From assembly GCA_030536675.1 (NCBI GenBank), contig JAUNPM010000005.1, forward strand, positions 7,489-23,692: a stretch of DNA of 16,204 nucleotides. The letters are read 5' to 3'. The DNA is from Clostridia bacterium. GTDB lineage: Bacteria > Bacillota > Clostridia > Lachnospirales > CAG-274. The notes under the pieces are model-generated. The model did not search any database and was not told the DNA's origin. It was given only the letters and a program-made list of their open reading frames with translations. The position numbers and the translations under genes are program-made. The first letter of the stretch is position 1; the number at the start of each line of letters is the position of its first letter. This document shows, piece by piece, positions 1-7,470 of the stretch.

Positions 1-894
1 ATGGGTAAAGAGCTTTATGATAATTTTGATTGTGTAAAGAAGGTTTTTGACAAGGCAGACAGTGTACTTGACTTTAAAGTAACAGATATGTGTTTCGGAG
101 AAGACGAAAGATTAAATGAAACGGAATATACTCAGCCTGCTCTTCTTACAATGAGTTATGCAATAGCAAAGCTTATGGAGGAAAAAGGACTTAAAGCCGA
201 TTATGCGGCAGGTTTAAGCCTTGGTGAGTATTCTGCTCATACTGCAAGCGGAACTATGAGCTTTGAGGACGCAGTTAAGCTTGTGAGAAAAAGGGGCAAA
301 TTTATGACTGAAGCGGTACCTAAGGGCAAGGGTGCAATGTGTGCTGTTTTAAACTTAGGTGCAGATAAAATACAGGAGGTATGTGATGAGGTATCAGATA
401 TCGGAAGGTGTATGATAGCTAATTACAATGCTCCCGGACAAATAGTAATTGCAGGGGACAAGAACGCTGTTGAAAAGGCAAGTGAAGCTGTTGTTGAAAA
501 AGGTGCAAAGAGAGCCGTTATGCTTAATGTAAGCGGACCTTTCCACACTTCCCTTTTAAAGCCTGCTGCAGAAAAGCTAAGTGAGGAGCTTAAAAGCGTT
601 GAATTAAATGATATGAATATTCCTGTTATAACCAATCTTACGGCAGAAGTGGTAAAGGATAAAAGTGAGGTCAAGGATATTCTTGTAAAGCAGGTTATGA
701 ATCCTGTAAGGTGGGAACAGTCTGTAAAGAAAATGATCGAGCTTGGTGTGGATACCTTTGTTGAAATGGGTCCCGGAAAAACCTTATCATCTTTTGTTAA
801 AAAAGCCGCTAAGGAAGTTGGTGCAGATGTTTCGATATGTAATGTAGAGGATATGAAAACTCTTGAAAAAACTTTGGGAGGTCTTGGTTTATAA
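1..894 (+). CDS. fabD: Malonyl-CoA:ACP transacylase FabD (5'-truncated by window edge)
   Basis: Transfers malonate from CoA to acyl carrier protein, supplying the extender unit for cytosolic type II fatty-acid synthesis. The frame is open from base 1. The ATG at base 1 is almost certainly internal, because FabD proteins begin about 16 residues earlier with a glycine/glutamine-rich GQG segment ending in GMGKELY-like sequence, and the visible part starts MGKELYDNF. Visible motifs, numbered from the window start: nucleophile motif GLSLGEY at 71-77 (Ser73), VRKRG with the carboxylate-binding Arg region at 95-99, NYNAPGQIVIAG at 141-152, GPFHT with the catalytic His at 182, and GPGKTL at 257-262. 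The residue before the nucleophile is Leu rather than the textbook His. The stop overlaps the fabG start by one base, so translation is probably coupled. Family assignment is very secure; the missing N-terminus lies outside the window. Confidence 0.96.
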   Translation: MGKELYDNFDCVKKVFDKADSVLDFKVTDMCFGEDERLNETEYTQPALLTMSYAIAKLMEEKGLKADYAAGLSLGEYSAHTASGTMSFEDAVKLVRKRGKFMTEAVPKGKGAMCAVLNLGADKIQEVCDEVSDIGRCMIANYNAPGQIVIAGDKNAVEKASEAVVEKGAKRAVMLNVSGPFHTSLLKPAAEKLSEELKSVELNDMNIPVITNLTAEVVKDKSEVKDILVKQVMNPVRWEQSVKKMIELGVDTFVEMGPGKTLSSFVKKAAKEVGADVSICNVEDMKTLEKTLGGLGL

Positions 895-1625
895 TGAAGG
901 ATAAAACAGTTATAGTTACAGGCGGTGCAAAGGGGATAGGAAGGGCTATTGCTCTTAAATTTGCGTCAGAGGGTGCAAATATTGTTTTAAATTACAGAAG
1001 TACATCTCCCGAAAATGTTAAAAATGAAATTGAGGGTATGGGTGTAAGGTGCCTTACGGTTCAAGCTGATGTAAGCAATTTTGACGAGGCTCAAAATCTT
1101 GTAAATGCCGCAGTTGAAAACTTCGGCGGCGTTGACGTACTTGTAAATAATGCGGGAATTACAAGGGACACACTGCTTATGAGAATGAGTGAGGAGGACT
1201 TTGACGCTGTTATAAATACAAATCTTAAAGGCTGTTTTAATATGATGAAAGCCGTAAACAAGATTATGATGAAGCAAAGAAGCGGAGCTATTATTAATAT
1301 GTCAAGCGTTATAGGGCTTGCGGGAAACATAGGTCAGCTGAATTATGCCGCAAGCAAGGCAGGTATACTTGGTATGACCTACAGTGCCGCAAAGGAGCTT
1401 GCTTCAAGAAACATAACCTGCAATGCCATAGCTCCCGGTATGATCGCTACGGATATGACGGAGGTACTTTCCGACAAAGTGAAAGAACAAATATTATCAA
1501 ACATACCTCTTAAAAGACTTGGACAGCCTGAGGAAATTGCGGAAACAGCATTGTTCCTTGCTAAGTCAAAATATATTACAGGTCAGGTAATTACAGTTGA
1601 CGGCGGTATGGTTATAGGAAGATAA
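894..1625 (+). CDS. fabG: 3-oxoacyl-ACP reductase FabG
   Basis: NADPH-dependent reduction of 3-oxoacyl-ACP to 3-hydroxyacyl-ACP, the first reductive step of each elongation cycle. It is a classical short-chain dehydrogenase/reductase of 243 residues, the usual FabG length. The nucleotide-binding TGGAKGIG lies at 9-16, NNAG at 85-88, and the catalytic tetrad is Asn110, Ser137/138, Tyr151 and Lys155 (NYAASKAG). The C-terminal ITVDGGMVIG is typical of FabG. The start ATG shares a base with the fabD stop (TAATG), and a GGGAGGT ribosome binding site lies inside fabD at 876-882. The fabD-fabF context separates it from the many unrelated dehydrogenases of this fold. Confidence 0.97.
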   Translation: MKDKTVIVTGGAKGIGRAIALKFASEGANIVLNYRSTSPENVKNEIEGMGVRCLTVQADVSNFDEAQNLVNAAVENFGGVDVLVNNAGITRDTLLMRMSEEDFDAVINTNLKGCFNMMKAVNKIMMKQRSGAIINMSSVIGLAGNIGQLNYAASKAGILGMTYSAAKELASRNITCNAIAPGMIATDMTEVLSDKVKEQILSNIPLKRLGQPEEIAETALFLAKSKYITGQVITVDGGMVIGR

Positions 1626-1643
1626 TTAAGGAGGATTTAAATA

Positions 1644-2876
1644 ATGGAAAGACGTGTTGTTATTACCGGTATGGGAGCCTTAACTCCTATAGGAAACAAT
1701 ATTAATGAATTTTGGGACGGCTTGAAAAACGGTAAAAACGGTATAGACTTTATTACACGCTTTGATACAACAGAGAGCAAGGTCAAGTGTGCCGGCGAGG
1801 TCAAGGGCTTTGATCCTACTACCGTTGTAGATAAGAAGGAAGTTAAAAGAAACGATTTATTCAGTATTTATGCTATGGCTGCCGCTGATGAGGCAGTTGC
1901 TATGTCAGGAATTGATCTGGAAAGTGTTGATAAGCACAGATTAGGTGTAATTGTAGGTTCCGGTATAGGAGGTCTTTGCACTATTGAGGAACAGGCTACA
2001 AAGATGGCTGAAAAGGGTATGTCAAGAATTGCGCCTTTGTTTATTCCTATGGCTATTTCAAATATGGCGGCAGGTAATGTTGCCATAAGATTTGGTGCGA
2101 GGGGCACTTGTCTTGATGTTGTAACAGCCTGTGCTTCATCAACTAACTGTATAGGAGAGGCATACAGAAACATTAAGCACGGCTACAGCGATTACATAAT
2201 CGCAGGCGGCTCTGAAGCATCAATATGTAAGCTGGGTATTGGTGGATTTGCTGCTTTGAAGGCTCTTAACACAAGTGATGATCCAAACAGAGCATCTATT
2301 CCTTTTGATAAAGAAAGAAGTGGCTTTGTTATGGGTGAAGGCGCAGGTATAGTATTTATGGAAACTCTCGAATCAGCAAAGGAAAGAGGAGCGGAAATAT
2401 TGGCTGAGGTAGTAGGTTACGGCTCAACTTGTGACGCTCATCACATTACTGCTCCTATGCCTGACGGTGCTTGCAAGGCTATGGAGGCTGCAATGGCTGA
2501 AGCGGGAATCGATAAGAGTGAAGTAGGATATATTAATGCTCACGGTACATCAACACCTGCTAATGATTCTTCTGAAACTACGGCTATAAAGTCTGCTTTC
2601 GGAGAATATGCAAAGGATATTAATATAAGCTCTACAAAGTCTATGACAGGTCATCTTCTCGGTGCCACAGGTGCTGTTGAGGCTATTGCAACAATACTTG
2701 CAGTTAAGAACGGTGTTATTCCTCCGACTATCAACTATAAGGTGCCTGATGAAGAGTGTGACCTTAATTATACTGTAAATAAGGCTGTTGAAAGAGATGT
2801 TAAGTATGCGTTGTCAAATACATTGGGCTTTGGCGGTCATAATGCAGTGCTTTGCTTAAAGAAGTGGGAGGACTGA
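1644..2876 (+). CDS. fabF: Beta-ketoacyl-ACP synthase II FabF
   Basis: Condenses malonyl-ACP with a growing acyl-ACP, releasing CO2, and so drives chain elongation. The 410-residue length is normal for the KAS II thiolase-fold enzyme. The catalytic Cys-His-His triad is complete: Cys163 in TACASS, His300 in NAHGTSTPAND, and His337 in TKSMTGHLLGATG, with Lys332 alongside. Conserved GFGGHNA lies near the C-terminus. An AAGGAGGA ribosome binding site at 1628-1635 sits 8 nt before the ATG. The gene follows fabG by 18 nt and precedes fabZ by 4 nt. Only one elongating KAS is visible; the initiating FabH would have to be upstream or elsewhere. The triad argues against a chain-length-factor paralogue. 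Confidence 0.97.
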   Translation: MERRVVITGMGALTPIGNNINEFWDGLKNGKNGIDFITRFDTTESKVKCAGEVKGFDPTTVVDKKEVKRNDLFSIYAMAAADEAVAMSGIDLESVDKHRLGVIVGSGIGGLCTIEEQATKMAEKGMSRIAPLFIPMAISNMAAGNVAIRFGARGTCLDVVTACASSTNCIGEAYRNIKHGYSDYIIAGGSEASICKLGIGGFAALKALNTSDDPNRASIPFDKERSGFVMGEGAGIVFMETLESAKERGAEILAEVVGYGSTCDAHHITAPMPDGACKAMEAAMAEAGIDKSEVGYINAHGTSTPANDSSETTAIKSAFGEYAKDINISSTKSMTGHLLGATGAVEAIATILAVKNGVIPPTINYKVPDEECDLNYTVNKAVERDVKYALSNTLGFGGHNAVLCLKKWED

Positions 2877-2880
2877 TAAA

Positions 2881-3303
2881 ATGATGGATATAAAAGAAAT
2901 AATGAGCATTTTGCCTCACAGACATCCTTTTCTTTTAATAGACAGAGTTCTTGAAATGGAAGAGGGTAAGAGATGTGTGGCAATTAAAAATGTTACAATG
3001 AATGAACCCTTTTTTCAGGGACATTTCCCACAGGAACCTGTAATGCCGGGAGTTCTTATTATTGAGGCTCTTGCTCAAACGGGTGCTGTTGCTATGCTTT
3101 CAATGGAAGAATTTAAGGGGAAAATTGCTTTCTTCGGGGGAATCGATAAGGCTAAGTTCAGAGGCAAGGTCGTTCCCGGAGATACCTTAAGACTTGAAGT
3201 TGAAATGATAAAAATAAAGCGTGGTGCGGGAATAGGCAAGGGCATTGCTTATGTTGGAGAAAAGAAGGTTGCCGAGGGCGAGCTTACATTTATGATTGGC
3301 TGA
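2881..3303 (+). CDS. fabZ: 3-hydroxyacyl-ACP dehydratase FabZ
   Basis: Dehydrates 3-hydroxyacyl-ACP to trans-2-enoyl-ACP. It is a hot-dog fold protein of 140 residues, the usual FabZ size. ILPHRHPFLLIDRV at 10-23 is the FabZ signature; catalytic His48 lies in FFQGHFP and Glu62 in PGVLIIEALAQ. Two adjacent ATG codons (2881 and 2884) could each start it. The GGGAGGA ribosome binding site at 2866-2872, inside the end of fabF, suits 2881 slightly better (8 nt). Some Firmicutes have a FabZ-like FabN that also isomerises the double bond for unsaturated fatty acids; sequence alone does not distinguish that here. Many Firmicutes place accB just before and accC just after fabZ, and neither is present. 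Confidence 0.96.
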   Translation: MMDIKEIMSILPHRHPFLLIDRVLEMEEGKRCVAIKNVTMNEPFFQGHFPQEPVMPGVLIIEALAQTGAVAMLSMEEFKGKIAFFGGIDKAKFRGKVVPGDTLRLEVEMIKIKRGAGIGKGIAYVGEKKVAEGELTFMIG

Positions 3304-3315
3304 TGAGGTGCTTAA

Positions 3316-4260
3316 ATGAAATTATTTGATAATATTAAATCGGGCATAGACAAGATCAGCGTTGAAAGCCTTAAGGAAAAGGTTGACGCAATAAAAGAGG
3401 CTGTGCCCAAAAAAGAAAAAACAGAGGTAAAAACGGAAAATGCCACTGAAAAGTCTGTTAAAAAGGAGGAAATACCTGAGGGCTGCATTAAGTGTCCAAG
3501 TTGTTCAAATATAATTGAAAAGAAAGCTCTCGGTCCTCTTAAAATTTGTCCTAAGTGTGCAAAGCTTTTCAGAATGAATGCAAAAGACAGAATAAAAGCT
3601 ATTGCGGATAAAGACAGCTTTGAAGAATTTGACGTTAATATGGAGTCTAAAAATCCCCTCAATTTTCCTGATTACAGCGCTAAAATAAAGAGCTTACAGG
3701 AAAAGACAGGTTTAAAGGACGCAATTAAAACAGGTAAGTGTACAATAGGAGGCAGACCTTGTGTTATTGCCGTAATGGACAGTGGTTTTATGATGGCTTC
3801 TCTCGGCTCTGTTGTAGGTGAAAAGCTCACAAGAGCTTTTGAATATGCCACGGAAAATAAAATGGCTGTTATTGTTTTTACCTGCTCAGGCGGTGCAAGA
3901 ATGCAGGAGGGCATTGTTTCATTAATGCAGATGGCAAAGGTAAGTGCTGCTGTTGCAAAACATTCCGAAGCGGGACTTCTCTATGTTACGGTTCTTACTG
4001 ACCCGACATATGGTGGTGTTACGGCAAGCTATGCTATGCTTGGTGATATTATAATTTCAGAGCCAAAGGCTGCTATAGGCTTTGCAGGCAGACGTGTTAT
4101 AGAAGGCACAATAAAGCAGAAGTTGCCAGATGAATTCCAGACTTCCGAATTTTTACTTGAGCATGGCTTTGTAGACACTATTGTTGAAAGAGAAAAATTG
4201 CCTGCTGTTTTAAAGAGGATACTTAAATTGCATAATGTTAAGAAAGTAGGTGAAAACTAA
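3316..4260 (+). CDS. accD: Acetyl-CoA carboxylase carboxyltransferase subunit beta AccD
   Basis: Forms the alpha2-beta2 carboxyltransferase with AccA, moving the carboxyl group from biotin carrier protein to acetyl-CoA to make malonyl-CoA. The N-terminal Cys4 zinc ribbon is visible as Cys60-x2-Cys63 and Cys78-x2-Cys81, with an extra Cys57 beside it. The crotonase-like carboxyltransferase domain follows, with SGGARMQEG near 191-199 and GGVTASYAMLGD near 233-244. At 314 residues it is near family length, but the zinc ribbon starts about 30 residues later than in E. coli AccD because of a Lys/Glu-rich stretch at about 20-52. A GAGGTG ribosome binding site at 3305-3310 precedes the ATG. The stop overlaps the accA start by one base, which would help equal production of the two subunits. 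Confidence 0.96.
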   Translation: MKLFDNIKSGIDKISVESLKEKVDAIKEAVPKKEKTEVKTENATEKSVKKEEIPEGCIKCPSCSNIIEKKALGPLKICPKCAKLFRMNAKDRIKAIADKDSFEEFDVNMESKNPLNFPDYSAKIKSLQEKTGLKDAIKTGKCTIGGRPCVIAVMDSGFMMASLGSVVGEKLTRAFEYATENKMAVIVFTCSGGARMQEGIVSLMQMAKVSAAVAKHSEAGLLYVTVLTDPTYGGVTASYAMLGDIIISEPKAAIGFAGRRVIEGTIKQKLPDEFQTSEFLLEHGFVDTIVEREKLPAVLKRILKLHNVKKVGEN

Positions 4261-5054
4261 TGCCTGCATATGATAGGGTGAAAATTGCAAGAAAGGTTTC
4301 AAGACCTACTGCTCTTGATTATATACATCATATTTTTGATGAGTTTACCGAATTTCACGGTGACAGAAATTTCAGAGATGACGAGGCTGTTGTAGGCGGC
4401 ATTGCTTTGCTTAATGATACACCTGTAACCGTTATAGGTATACAGAAGGGCAAAACAATGGAAGAGAATATTGAAAGAAATTTCGGTCAGCCTCATCCCG
4501 AGGGCTACAGAAAAGCCTTAAGATTAATGAAACAGGCTGAAAAGTTCCACAGACCTATTATTAATTTTATAAATACAAGCGGTGCTTATCCCGGAGTGGG
4601 AGCAGAGGAAAGAGGTCAGGGAGAGGCTATTGCCAAAAATCTTATGGAAATGGCTTTGCTTAAGGTTCCTACGATTTCAATTGTTATCGGAGAGGGTGGC
4701 AGCGGCGGCGCTCTTGCTCTTGCTGTTACTGACAGAGTGTGGATGCTTGAAAATTCCATATATGCTGTTCTTTCTCCAGAGGGCTTTGCAAGTATATTGT
4801 GGAAAGACCCTAAGAGGGCAAAGGAAGCTGCCGATGTTATGAAAATAACTGCCGATGATCTGCTTAAGCTTAATGTGGTTGAAAAAGTCATTAAGGAGGT
4901 TGACGGCGGCTGTCAGAATGATTTTGGTTTTACGGCTAATTTGCTTAAAACCAAGCTGAGTGCCGAGATCGAGGAGCTTGAAAGTAAGGATATTGATACT
5001 CTCCTTGAGGAAAGATATGAAAGATTCAGAAAATTCGGTGAGTTTACAGAGTAA
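4260..5054 (+). CDS. accA: Acetyl-CoA carboxylase carboxyltransferase subunit alpha AccA
   Basis: Partner of AccD in the carboxyltransferase complex. At 264 residues it is the compact form common in Firmicutes; the E. coli protein is roughly 55 residues longer. Conserved motifs: EFHGDR at 31-36, NTSGAYPGVGAEERGQG at 105-121, GEGGSGGALALA at 144-155 (oxyanion-hole glycines) and LSPEGFASILWKD at 171-183. The ATG overlaps the accD stop (TAATG), so the two are probably translationally coupled. It is the last gene of the fatty-acid operon: an intrinsic terminator starts 17 nt after its stop. Confidence 0.96.
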   Translation: MPAYDRVKIARKVSRPTALDYIHHIFDEFTEFHGDRNFRDDEAVVGGIALLNDTPVTVIGIQKGKTMEENIERNFGQPHPEGYRKALRLMKQAEKFHRPIINFINTSGAYPGVGAEERGQGEAIAKNLMEMALLKVPTISIVIGEGGSGGALALAVTDRVWMLENSIYAVLSPEGFASILWKDPKRAKEAADVMKITADDLLKLNVVEKVIKEVDGGCQNDFGFTANLLKTKLSAEIEELESKDIDTLLEERYERFRKFGEFTE

Positions 5055-5070
5055 ATAAATATATGTGAAT

Positions 5071-5123
5071 GAGCTGCTGCAAAATGAAATGCTTTATATT
5101 CATTTTGAAACAGCCCCTTTTTT
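5071..5123 (+). terminator. Intrinsic terminator of the fab-acc operon
   Basis: An 18-nt 5' arm (5071-5088) can pair with 5099-5116 across a 10-nt loop, with three mismatches. The inner eight A/T-rich pairs plus one C-G pair are perfect, and the base is GC-containing. A run of six T (5118-5123) follows directly. It lies just after accA, so it should end the operon. Confidence 0.85.
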
Positions 5124-5331
5124 GTGCTATTGTAAGAGGAGTGTTATGACTTTTTGTGCATAAAATATACCGATTTAATAAGCTGCTGTGTATTATAACA
5201 ATACCTGTGGTATAATAAGGTTAAAACAGTTGAAAATTTGAGATATAATATGTAAAATCAATGTATTAATGGAATTTGATTGAACAAATATTTGATAAAG
5301 AACATATATCGAAAAAATATTCTGTATTCTG
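5124..5331 (+). other. Spacer upstream of uvrB, with a possible extra promoter
   Basis: No gene is visible. A perfect TATAAT at 5211-5216 has TG one base upstream (extended -10: TG-G-TATAAT) but no good -35. It lies in the right arm of a 7-bp inverted repeat, TATTATA at 5191-5197 and TATAATA at 5211-5217. A second TATAAT at 5244-5249 has only a weak TTAAAA 17 nt upstream. Either could be a minor uvrB promoter or simply AT-rich chance. Confidence 0.3.
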
Positions 5332-5360
5332 TTGATTTGTTATATATATTGTGTTATACT
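5332..5360 (+). promoter_or_regulatory. Likely sigma-A promoter of uvrB
   Basis: TTGATT (5332-5337), a 17-nt spacer, then TATACT (5355-5360), with an extended -10 TG at 5352-5353. Transcription would be expected to start near 5367, right on the AAGGAG ribosome binding site (5367-5372), giving a leader of only about 14 nt before the ATG at 5381. No recognisable Gram-positive LexA box (GAAC-N4-GTTC) is seen around it. Confidence 0.6.
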
Positions 5361-5380
5361 GTAGAAAAGGAGATGAAGTT

Positions 5381-7363
5381 ATGAGTGATTTTAAAGTTGT
5401 TTCAAAATTTAAGCCTACGGGAGATCAGCCTCAAGCAATAGAAAAGCTTGTAAAGGGTTTGGAAGAAGGGAAAAAATTCCAGACATTGCTTGGGGTCACA
5501 GGCAGCGGAAAAACCTTTACAATGGCTAACATTATTGAAAAAGTAAACAAGCCTACTCTTGTTATCGCTCATAATAAAACTCTTGCCGCACAGCTTTATA
5601 ATGAGTTTAAAGAGTTTTTTCCGAATAATGCTGTTGAGTATTTTGTGTCATATTATGACTATTATCAGCCTGAGGCTTATGTGCCCTCTACTGATACTTA
5701 CATTGAAAAGGACAGTGCGGTAAATGATGAGATAGATAAACTCAGACATTCCGCCACATCTGCTCTTTTTGAAAGAAAGGATGTTATTGTTGTGGCAAGT
5801 GTAAGCTGTATTTATGGCTTGGGTGCTCCCATAGATTATAACACTATGACTTTATCCATAAGACCCGGTATGATCAAAAGCCGAGAAGAGGTTTTAAAGC
5901 GCCTTGTTGAAATACAGTATACAAGAAATGAAATGGATCTTCAAAGAGGTACATTCAGGGCAAAGGGAGATGTTGTTGAGGTCATACCTGCGGGAAATGA
6001 TGATACGGCAATCAGAATTGAATTTTTCGGTGATGAAATAGACAGAATAACGGAAATAGACGTTTTGACGGGAGAAATAAAAGGACGGAGAAATCACGTT
6101 TCAATATTTCCCGCATCTCATTATGTTACATCGGGAGATAATTTAAAAAGAGCCTTAAAGGACATAAGCGCCGAGCTTGATGAAAGATATGAAGAGCTGA
6201 AATCACAGGATAAGCTCCTTGAAGCCCAGAGAATATTGCAGAGAACAAACTACGATATGGAAATGATGCAGGAAATGGGTTTTTGTTCGGGCATTGAAAA
6301 CTACTCAAGACATCTTGACGGAAGAGCACCCGGAAGTATGCCTAATACATTAATTGATTACTTTCCCAAGGACTTTCTTATAATAGTTGATGAAAGTCAC
6401 GTTACAATACCTCAGATAGGGGGAATGTACAACGGTGACAGGTCAAGAAAGACAACGCTTGTGGATTTTGGGTTCAGACTGCCGTCAGCTCTTGACAACC
6501 GACCTCTTAAATTTGAAGAGTTTGAAGGAAAAATAAATCAGATGATATTTGTGTCTGCCACTCCCAATAAATACGAAAAGGCTCATACGGAGCAGGTCGT
6601 TGAGCAGATAATAAGACCTACGGGTCTTCTTGACCCCCAAGTGGAGGTACGTCCCGTTGACGGACAAATTGACGATCTTATAAGTGAAATAAATAAAACC
6701 GTTTCAAAGGGGAGCAAGGTTCTTGTTACAACTCTTACAAAGAAAATGGCAGAGGACTTAACACAATATTTGAAAGAAAGCGGTATAAGGGTTAATTATC
6801 TTCATTCTGATATAGATACTCTTGAAAGACTTGAAATAATAAGGGATCTGAGGCTCAATGTTTTTGATGTGCTTGTAGGCATTAACCTGTTAAGGGAAGG
6901 TCTTGATATTCCCGAAGTAAGTCTTGTGGCTATTATAGACGCTGACAAAGAGGGATTTTTAAGAAGTGAAACTTCTCTTATACAGACAATAGGAAGAGCC
7001 GCAAGAAATGCAGAGGGACACGTTATAATGTATGCGGATACAATGACCGATTCAATGAGAAGTGCCATAAGTGAAACAAACAGACGTAGATACATTCAGG
7101 AGGAGTACAACAGAGAACACAATATTGTGCCAAAGACAATAAAGAAAAAGGTACACGAAATAATTGCCGCAACCGAGGGAGTGACAAGGAAAAAGACGGA
7201 TATACTTGATAAGGATCCAGAATCAATGTCAAGAGAGGAGCTTCTTGCGGCTATTAAGAAGATTGAAAAGAGTATGAAAAAGGCTGCGGCTGATCTGGAT
7301 TTTGAAAAGGCTGCGGAATTGAGAGATAAAATGATCGAGATGAAGAAGATAAGCTTACTTTGA
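5381..7363 (+). CDS. uvrB: Excinuclease ABC subunit UvrB
   Basis: Helicase-like damage-verification subunit of nucleotide excision repair. It is loaded onto DNA by UvrA and then recruits UvrC. From the ATG at 5381 the protein is 660 residues, the usual length. Walker A GVTGSGKT is at 38-45, the Tyr-rich beta-hairpin (YYDYYQPEAYVPSTDTYIEKD region) at 91-111, VDESH at 336-340, SATP at 392-395, REGLDIPEVS at 505-514, QTIGRAARN at 535-543 and the UvrC-binding UVR motif at about 624-658. The frame also opens at a GTG at 5351, but that codon lies in the region just before and within the -10 element. ATG 5381 has AAGGAG 8 nt upstream and matches the family N-terminus, so I chose it. The gene is monocistronic-looking: terminator upstream, hairpin at its stop. 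Confidence 0.97.
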   Translation: MSDFKVVSKFKPTGDQPQAIEKLVKGLEEGKKFQTLLGVTGSGKTFTMANIIEKVNKPTLVIAHNKTLAAQLYNEFKEFFPNNAVEYFVSYYDYYQPEAYVPSTDTYIEKDSAVNDEIDKLRHSATSALFERKDVIVVASVSCIYGLGAPIDYNTMTLSIRPGMIKSREEVLKRLVEIQYTRNEMDLQRGTFRAKGDVVEVIPAGNDDTAIRIEFFGDEIDRITEIDVLTGEIKGRRNHVSIFPASHYVTSGDNLKRALKDISAELDERYEELKSQDKLLEAQRILQRTNYDMEMMQEMGFCSGIENYSRHLDGRAPGSMPNTLIDYFPKDFLIIVDESHVTIPQIGGMYNGDRSRKTTLVDFGFRLPSALDNRPLKFEEFEGKINQMIFVSATPNKYEKAHTEQVVEQIIRPTGLLDPQVEVRPVDGQIDDLISEINKTVSKGSKVLVTTLTKKMAEDLTQYLKESGIRVNYLHSDIDTLERLEIIRDLRLNVFDVLVGINLLREGLDIPEVSLVAIIDADKEGFLRSETSLIQTIGRAARNAEGHVIMYADTMTDSMRSAISETNRRRYIQEEYNREHNIVPKTIKKKVHEIIAATEGVTRKKTDILDKDPESMSREELLAAIKKIEKSMKKAAADLDFEKAAELRDKMIEMKKISLL

Positions 7364-7420
7364 TATTAATATTTTAATATTTATATAAAGTAAGCTTAAA
7401 CATATTATTTTTAATATGTT
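7350..7420 (+). terminator. Tandem hairpins at the uvrB 3' end, possible terminator
   Basis: A perfect 12-bp inverted repeat pairs 7350-7361, the last uvrB codons, with 7387-7398 across an AT-rich loop. The uvrB stop TGA lies in the loop. A second hairpin follows at once: AACATATT (7399-7406) with AATATGTT (7413-7420), holding a T5 loop. There is no classical U-run directly after the first stem, so termination is plausible but may be weak. Confidence 0.5.
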
Positions 7421-7470
7421 AAAGGTTTGTTTTATGAGTTGGTCTACTTTAGAAAGTAAAGGAATTATAT

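Noticed and set aside
4582..4842. 86-codon + strand frame inside accA
   Set aside because: Out-of-frame shadow of the conserved accA core; Leu-rich only because of the underlying codons.
5285..5294. Palindrome CAAATATTTG, also present at 13220-13229
   Set aside because: Two copies of a pure AT-type palindrome in unrelated contexts of an AT-rich genome are easily chance.
5300..5311. GAACATATATCG as a LexA box upstream of uvrB
   Set aside because: Only the left half GAAC matches; the right half lacks GTTC or a close variant.
5351..5380. Upstream GTG start for uvrB adding 10 residues
   Set aside because: The GTG lies immediately upstream of the TATACT -10 element, and the added residues do not match UvrB; ATG 5381 has a proper ribosome binding site.
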